A DNA stretch of 8,602 nucleotides from Chloroflexia bacterium (GTDB lineage Bacteria > Chloroflexota > Chloroflexia > Thermomicrobiales > JALYUS01), in NCBI GenBank assembly GCA_025928215.1, contig JAICJW010000188.1:1-8602 (forward strand), read 5' to 3'. How positions within the stretch are numbered: the stretch's first letter is position 1; each line of letters starts with the position of its first letter. The translations under genes and the position numbers were made by a program. The notes beneath the pieces were generated by a model. That model was not told the origin of the DNA. It worked only from the letters and a program-made list of their open reading frames with translations, and did not search any database. Below are positions 4,915 through 8,602 of the stretch, one piece after another.

Positions 4915-5820
4915 TCAGAGAATCGCGATAATCGCCGCGAGGGTGACGATGCTCATGAGCGTGGAGAACAAGACGGTCGCCGTGACGAATGCGGGCAGGA
5001 GTTCGTGCTCGAAGGCGATGATCGAGGCAAGCACCGCGGCGGGCATCGCGGATTGGAGGATGCCCGCATCCCGCGCGAGGCTCGTCAGGTGGAATGGGAT
5101 CGCGATCAGCGCGGCGAGCGCCGGCCCGCCAAGCAGCCGGATGAGACTCGCACCGAGCATATCGCCATTCAGCCGGGGAATGCCCGCGCCTGCCAACTGC
5201 ACGCCGAGCGCGACCAGCATCACCGGCACCATCGCTCCCGCGAGTAGCGCGGTCGGTCGTTCGATAACGAGCGGCGGATGAATACCGGACGCATTGAAGA
5301 GCAGCGCGGGGATGACCGCGATCACGGCGGGTGTTTTCGCGACGGCGAGGAGCGAGCGGAGGCTGCTGCCGTGGTGCCAATTTGCGGCGGCGACACCAAT
5401 AATGAACGAGATCGTGGACATCGCGATGAAGTAGATCGTCGCGGCGACGAGTGCATCCGGTCCGAAAGCGAATTGGACGATGGGCAGGCCAAAGTTGCCG
5501 ACGTTCGGGAAGACGGCGATCAGCACGTATGCGCCCGTCATTTGCGGCGACCGTTTGCACAGCCGCGCGATGGCGATAGCTGCCCCCGCGCACGCGACCT
5601 CGACGACGCCGATGTAGAGCACCATTCGCCCGGCGACTGCCGCGTCAATGTGCGCGGTCGTCAGCACAGTGAAGGTGAACGATGGGACAAGCACGAAGTA
5701 GGCGACGCGGGAGAGCGTACGCGCCTCCAGGCCCAACCGTGGCCCGACGATAAAGCCGATGGCGACAAGCGCGAAGACCGGAATGAGAATATTGAGGTAA
5801 ATTTGAGGCAGTTGCCCCAC
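4915..5820 (-). CDS. AEC (auxin efflux carrier) family transporter
   Basis: A 301-residue, highly hydrophobic protein, at the usual length for bacterial AEC permeases, with about ten membrane segments in two halves. The hallmark FPNVGNFGLPI lies in the first half, corresponding to the conserved N-x-G-x-x-G-x-P helix break of the family. Bacterial members export or import small organic acids such as malate or malonate, or auxin-like compounds; the substrate here cannot be read from sequence. I prefer a GTG start at 5820 (giving GQLPQIYLNILIPVFALVAIGF) because AAGGGAG lies 6 bases upstream. The longer frame from the ATG at 5838 has no ribosome-binding site and would contain this one. The next gene on the strand begins 111 bases away. 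Links to polysaccharide export are not evident. Confidence 0.88.
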   Translation of the reverse strand: MGQLPQIYLNILIPVFALVAIGFIVGPRLGLEARTLSRVAYFVLVPSFTFTVLTTAHIDAAVAGRMVLYIGVVEVACAGAAIAIARLCKRSPQMTGAYVLIAVFPNVGNFGLPIVQFAFGPDALVAATIYFIAMSTISFIIGVAAANWHHGSSLRSLLAVAKTPAVIAVIPALLFNASGIHPPLVIERPTALLAGAMVPVMLVALGVQLAGAGIPRLNGDMLGASLIRLLGGPALAALIAIPFHLTSLARDAGILQSAMPAAVLASIIAFEHELLPAFVTATVLFSTLMSIVTLAAIIAIL

Positions 5821-5946
5821 GCACCACTCCCTTATCATGCGTCACGAACAGGGATGCCGAAAGGCGAACAGGGAGTGTTGATCGGCGCGATACCGGCGCG
5901 ATGCGGCACTATAGCATAGGTTCGCGGTAAAAGAGGAAAAGACACG
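5821..5946. promoter_or_regulatory. Divergent regulatory region between AEC transporter and methyltransferase genes
   Basis: This 126-base gap must carry promoters for both directions. CGAACAGGGA occurs twice, at 5845-5854 and 5865-5874, exactly 20 bases (two helical turns) apart. CGGCGCGATrC occurs as two abutting 11-base units at 5883-5893 and 5894-5904. A -10-like element is present on both strands at 5908-5915 (TATAGT leftward at 5913-5908, TATAGC rightward at 5910-5915), but no well-spaced -35 was found for either. The repeated units look like binding sites for a regulator. Confidence 0.45.
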
Positions 5947-6957
5947 ATGACGATTGCCGACGACCACCTGCTTCCGCTCCTCGATACCGCGATCGCGGCG
6001 CGGGCGGCGCTGCTCGACACGCGGCATCAGGGGGCAGTGCGGCTCTTCAGCGGCTTCTTTGAGGGCGCGCCGGATCTCGTCGTGGATTGCTACGGCGAGA
6101 CGCTCGTACTGCACAACTACGCCGATCCCCCCGTTGCCGCGGACGCGGCAATCGCGGCGGCGGCGCGCTTCCTCACCGAGCGGCTACCGTGGGTCCGGGC
6201 CGTGATCGTCAAGACGCGCAATGCGCCGACACTCGCGGAGCGACATGGCACCCTGCGGCTCGGCACGAAACCCGACACGCGCGTGCGCGAGCATGGCGTC
6301 TGGTACGCCCTCGATCCGCGTATGCAACGCGATGCCGGCTTCTATCTGGATACGCGCAACCTGCGTGCATGGGCGATCCATCATCTCGCGGACAAGAGCG
6401 TGCTCAACACCTTTGCCTATACGGGCAGCCTCGGCGTGGCGGCGACGGCGGGCGGCGCACGGCGCGTTGTGCAGACCGATCTGAAGCGGGAGTACCTGAA
6501 TATCGCGAAGACCTCATGCACACTCAATGGCTTCCCAATCGTCAAGACGGACTTTCGGGCAGGCGATTTCTGGACGCGGATCAGCCAGATGAAGCGGGCG
6601 GGCGAGCGGTTCGATTGCGTCTTCGTGGACCCGCCCTTTTTCGCCGCGACGGCCAGAGGCACCGTTGATCTCGTCGCCCAAAGCCACCGCGTCATTAACA
6701 AAGTGCGGCCGCTGATCAACGATGGCGGCGTGCTCGTCGCGATCAACAATGCCCTGTTCGTCTCTGGGGTGGCGTACATGCGGACGCTCGAAACACTCTG
6801 CGCGGACGGCTACCTCGCGATTGAGGAGATGATTCCCGTGCCACCGGATTGCACGGGCTATCCCGAAACGCGCGTCCGCCCGCCCCTCATGGATCCCGCG
6901 CCCTTCAATCATTCGACGAAAATCGCCGTCCTGCGCGTCCGGCGGAAATCGGCATAG
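5947..6957 (+). CDS. Class I SAM-dependent methyltransferase, RlmI/RlmK-like (rRNA methyltransferase)
   Basis: A 336-residue protein that probably methylates a base in 23S rRNA. The N-terminal third (about 1-120) has the beta-rich layout of these enzymes, including ALLDTRHQGAVRLFSG and PDLVVDCYGETLVL. Then come GFYLDTRNLRAW (131-142), the family's signature loop; SAM-binding motif I NTFAYTGSLGVAATAGGA (154 onward); an acidic residue at the end of strand 2 (Asp178 in TDLKREYLN); a target-recognition LNGF; and motif IV FVDPPFF (Asp228-Pro229-Pro230). Both m5C (RlmI) and m7G (RlmK) enzymes share these motifs, so the base and position are not assigned. GAGG lies 10 bases before the ATG. It is divergent from the AEC gene and probably monocistronic. 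Confidence 0.85.
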   Translation: MTIADDHLLPLLDTAIAARAALLDTRHQGAVRLFSGFFEGAPDLVVDCYGETLVLHNYADPPVAADAAIAAAARFLTERLPWVRAVIVKTRNAPTLAERHGTLRLGTKPDTRVREHGVWYALDPRMQRDAGFYLDTRNLRAWAIHHLADKSVLNTFAYTGSLGVAATAGGARRVVQTDLKREYLNIAKTSCTLNGFPIVKTDFRAGDFWTRISQMKRAGERFDCVFVDPPFFAATARGTVDLVAQSHRVINKVRPLINDGGVLVAINNALFVSGVAYMRTLETLCADGYLAIEEMIPVPPDCTGYPETRVRPPLMDPAPFNHSTKIAVLRVRRKSA

Positions 6958-6962
6958 CCGCC
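6941..6962 (+). terminator. Weak terminator-like hairpin over the methyltransferase stop codon
   Basis: GGCGG (6941-6945) and CCGCC (6958-6962) can pair around the last codons, with an inner CGGC-ATA-GCCG hairpin as an alternative. A pyrimidine run (CCCTCTTTCTGTC) follows. The stem is short and the T-run broken, so this is tentative. Confidence 0.25.
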
Positions 6963-7029
6963 CCCTCTTTCTGTCATAGATTCATGCTATCAAAGCGGCG
7001 CGATTTGGTAGGTAATTCCTCAGCTGGCG

Positions 7030-7058
7030 TTGTGCAGATGCACGGCGGATGGTATGAT
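7030..7058 (+). promoter_or_regulatory. Sigma70-type promoter upstream of the 2-oxoacid oxidoreductase gene
   Basis: TTGTGC (7030-7035) and TATGAT (7053-7058) are spaced by exactly 17 bases, the best promoter match in the window. The -35/spacer overlaps the perfect dyad GTGCA-GA-TGCAC (7032-7043), and the predicted start lies just before a second dyad. Transcription from here would cover the 33-residue open frame at 7110 and then the oxidoreductase gene at 7247. Confidence 0.6.
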
Positions 7059-7069
7059 TCCCGCAGAAA

Positions 7070-7085
7070 GAAACGTTCACGTTTC
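7070..7085 (+). promoter_or_regulatory. Perfect dyad in the leader of the oxidoreductase transcript
   Basis: GAAACG-TTCA-CGTTTC is a perfect 6-base inverted repeat placed about 5-20 bases downstream of the predicted transcription start. It could be an operator for a dimeric repressor or a short 5'-end RNA hairpin. Confidence 0.45.
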
Positions 7086-7109
7086 AACCGTAACGGGGGT
7101 TGAGCAGGA

Positions 7110-7211
7110 ATGCGACCCAAGTGGCAGCATCAGATCAATTTCAACGTGATGGCGCGCGGCGCGGGCGAGGTTTTCGTCCGCGTTTTTGTTGCGTATCCGG
7201 CAGCGATGTGA
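7110..7211 (+). CDS. Possible 33-residue leader peptide ahead of the oxidoreductase gene
   Basis: An ATG at 7110 preceded by GAGCAGGA opens a frame of 33 codons ending in TGA (7209-7211), 35 bases before the oxidoreductase ATG. The peptide (starting MRPKWQHQINFNVMARGAGE) matches nothing I recognise. In GC-rich DNA such a frame can arise by chance. Its position between the promoter and the structural gene is the only reason to list it. Confidence 0.25.
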   Translation: MRPKWQHQINFNVMARGAGEVFVRVFVAYPAAM

Positions 7212-7246
7212 CGGTGTGACGGCATGACGAGGAGGCAAGGAGCGGT

Positions 7247-8602
7247 ATGACTACAACGACGGCAACAGACTTTGTCTTGCGGATCGGTGGTGAATCCGGC
7301 GATGGTATGGTGACCATCGGTGATGTCATCACGGCGGTCGCGGCGGATCATGGCGCGTGGGTGCATACCTTCCGCACCTTCCCAGCGGAGATTCGGGGCG
7401 GCCCGGTGCTCTTCCAGTTGCACGCGGACACCCGGCCCGTCCTCTCAGTCGGCGATCAGGTGGATGTCCTCGTCACACTGAACAAAGAGGCGTGGACGTT
7501 GCACCACAATTCCCTCCGGCCGGACGGCGCCCTGATCTTCGATCCGTCCGAATATCAGCCGCCATCGTGGTTCATGGGTACGAAGTATGAGGTGCCCGCC
7601 GTCGAACTGGCGAACAAGGCCGGAGCAAAGCGCGGCAAGAATATTGTCATCATCGGCGCAATTGCCAAACTGTTCGGCCTCGATGCCGACGTGGCGAAAA
7701 CCACGATCACCAAGAAACTCGGCAAGCGCGCCGAACTCCTGCAAGGGAACCTCGACTCCTTCAACGCGGGCTATGAGTATGCGGGCGGCCTCATGAAGGC
7801 GGATCGCTTCGGCTTCGCCTTCCCCGAGACGCGCAGCAATGGCGACCGCCTGATTATGAACGGCAACGACGCGATTGTCGCCGGGGCGATCCGGGCAGGT
7901 TGCCGCTTCTACGGCGGCTATCCGATCACGCCGGCCTCCGACATCATGGAAAAACTGGCGGCGGAACTGCCGGTGATCGGCGGCGCACTCCTCCAGGGTG
8001 AAGATGAAATCGCCTCGATCAATGCCTGCCTCGGCGCGTCATGGGCGGGCGTTAAATCCATGACCGCGACCGCCGGCCCCGGCCTCTCGCTGATGACCGA
8101 AGCGCTCGGCATGGCCTCGATGGCGGAGATTCCCGTCGTCGTCGTGGATGCCCAGCGCGGTGGCCCGAGCACCGGCCTACCGACCAAGACGGAGCAGAGC
8201 GACCTCAATTTGGCGGTCTATGGCGCGCACGGCGATACGCCGCGCATGGTCGTCGCCCCGACCGAAGTTGGTGACTGCTTCTCGACGACCGTCCTCGCCT
8301 TCAACCTCTCCGAGCGATATCAGATGCCGGTCCTTCTCCTCTCCGATCAATCCCTCTCCAGCCGGACGGAAAGCATCGCCCGGCCCGATCTCGAAAACGT
8401 CGAGGTCTGGGACCGCATTACCCCGGCCAACGCCGAGCAGTACGCGCATCTGATTGGCCGGAACGGTCACGGATCAGCGGGCAGCAATGGTGCGACAGAA
8501 GAAAGTGAAGGGAACCGCAACGCGATCGAGGACGATCCGAGCGGCGATCCCGTCTATGTACGTCAGGAGACGGCGCTCCTCTCCTATGGGGTGGACCTGA
8601 CG
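7247..8602 (+). CDS. korA: 2-oxoacid:acceptor oxidoreductase, fused gamma-alpha subunit (KorA-like), 3' end outside window
   Basis: The visible 452 codons run open to the window end; family members of this fused type are around 600 residues. The N-terminal gamma domain (about 8-195) has GGESGDGM (14-21) and FPAEIRGGP (45-53). The alpha domain follows with YGGYPITPASDI (222 onward), GEDEIASINACLGASWAG (251 onward), MTATAGPGLSLM, and GGPSTGLPTKTEQSDLN (305 onward), all typical of KorA/OorA. With a separate beta subunit binding thiamine diphosphate, the enzyme oxidises 2-oxoglutarate (or another 2-oxoacid) with CoA and reduces ferredoxin, in the TCA or reductive TCA cycle. The absence of a pyruvate-type signature is not decisive, so the substrate is inferred. 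AAGGAG lies 4 bases before the ATG. A Gly/Ser/Glu/Asp-rich segment (about 404-435) interrupts the alpha domain. korB is expected downstream. Confidence 0.9.
   Translation, partial: MTTTTATDFVLRIGGESGDGMVTIGDVITAVAADHGAWVHTFRTFPAEIRGGPVLFQLHADTRPVLSVGDQVDVLVTLNKEAWTLHHNSLRPDGALIFDPSEYQPPSWFMGTKYEVPAVELANKAGAKRGKNIVIIGAIAKLFGLDADVAKTTITKKLGKRAELLQGNLDSFNAGYEYAGGLMKADRFGFAFPETRSNGDRLIMNGNDAIVAGAIRAGCRFYGGYPITPASDIMEKLAAELPVIGGALLQGEDEIASINACLGASWAGVKSMTATAGPGLSLMTEALGMASMAEIPVVVVDAQRGGPSTGLPTKTEQSDLNLAVYGAHGDTPRMVVAPTEVGDCFSTTVLAFNLSERYQMPVLLLSDQSLSSRTESIARPDLENVEVWDRITPANAEQYAHLIGRNGHGSAGSNGATEESEGNRNAIEDDPSGDPVYVRQETALLSYGVDLT

Noticed and set aside
4853..5593. Second minus-strand frame of 246 codons inside the AEC gene
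   Set aside because: It overlaps the transporter on the same strand in another frame and is Arg-rich without motifs; the AEC frame has the family helix break and membrane segments.
5278..5919. Plus-strand open frame opposite the AEC transporter
   Set aside because: Very Asp/Arg/Glu-rich, antisense to the transporter, with no ribosome-binding site or family match.
6958..7029. Small ATAG/CTAT dyad after the methyltransferase gene
   Set aside because: The 4-base arms are too short to support an operator or terminator call.
1..8602. A mobile element or defence island linking the repeats and regulators
   Set aside because: No transposase, integrase, recombinase, nuclease or attachment-site pair is visible. 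The remaining genes are ordinary metabolic, transport and envelope functions.

Overview
This is a GC-rich bacterial chromosomal window with compact, mostly single-copy genes and no tRNA, rRNA, CRISPR array or insertion sequence that I can see. The gene content fits a deep-branching, GC-rich bacterium such as a Chloroflexota (Thermomicrobia-like) lineage. The pointers are a fused gamma-alpha 2-oxoacid:ferredoxin oxidoreductase subunit, an RlmI/RlmK-like methyltransferase, paired Wzz-like proteins with a CpsD-like ATPase, and heptamer-based intergenic repeats. The taxonomic guess is weak inference.

Layout, left to right. Positions 1-35 (minus) hold the first 12 residues of an NAD(P)-binding Rossmann protein. 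Positions 127-789 (minus) encode a hemolysin III/PAQR membrane protein, separated from the Rossmann gene by a heptamer-repeat inverted repeat. Positions 817-1389 (minus) hold an ECF sigma factor remnant: its region 2 is cut off at the N-terminus and separated from region 4 by an in-frame TAG. A receiver-domain protein (1323-1835, minus), whose phospho-acceptor Asp is Asn, reads out of frame into that remnant. This looks like a decaying regulatory locus. A 360-base AT-richer spacer with several small dyads (1857-2219) precedes a 70-residue ribbon-helix-helix-like protein (2220-2432, plus).

Positions 5820-2453 (minus) form a leftward run: an AEC-family transporter, two tandem Wzz-like polysaccharide co-polymerase proteins that overlap by one base, and a CpsD-like ATPase that lacks the Walker A lysine and any C-terminal tyrosine cluster. 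The Wzz/CpsD trio probably acts in capsule or exopolysaccharide chain-length control at the cytoplasmic membrane. Long inverted or heptamer repeats sit in the two gaps of this run.

From 5947 rightwards the genes are on the plus strand: an rRNA-methyltransferase-like protein (5947-6957), then a well-formed sigma70-type promoter with two dyads (7030-7085), and a 2-oxoacid:acceptor oxidoreductase fused gamma-alpha subunit (7247 to the window end, incomplete). Its beta subunit would be expected just outside the window.

The points most worth a second look are the broken sigma/receiver locus, the P-loop-less CpsD homologue, and the family of heptamer and palindromic intergenic elements. One of these spans the leader and the start codon of the first wzz gene. 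I do not see a clearly new multi-gene system.
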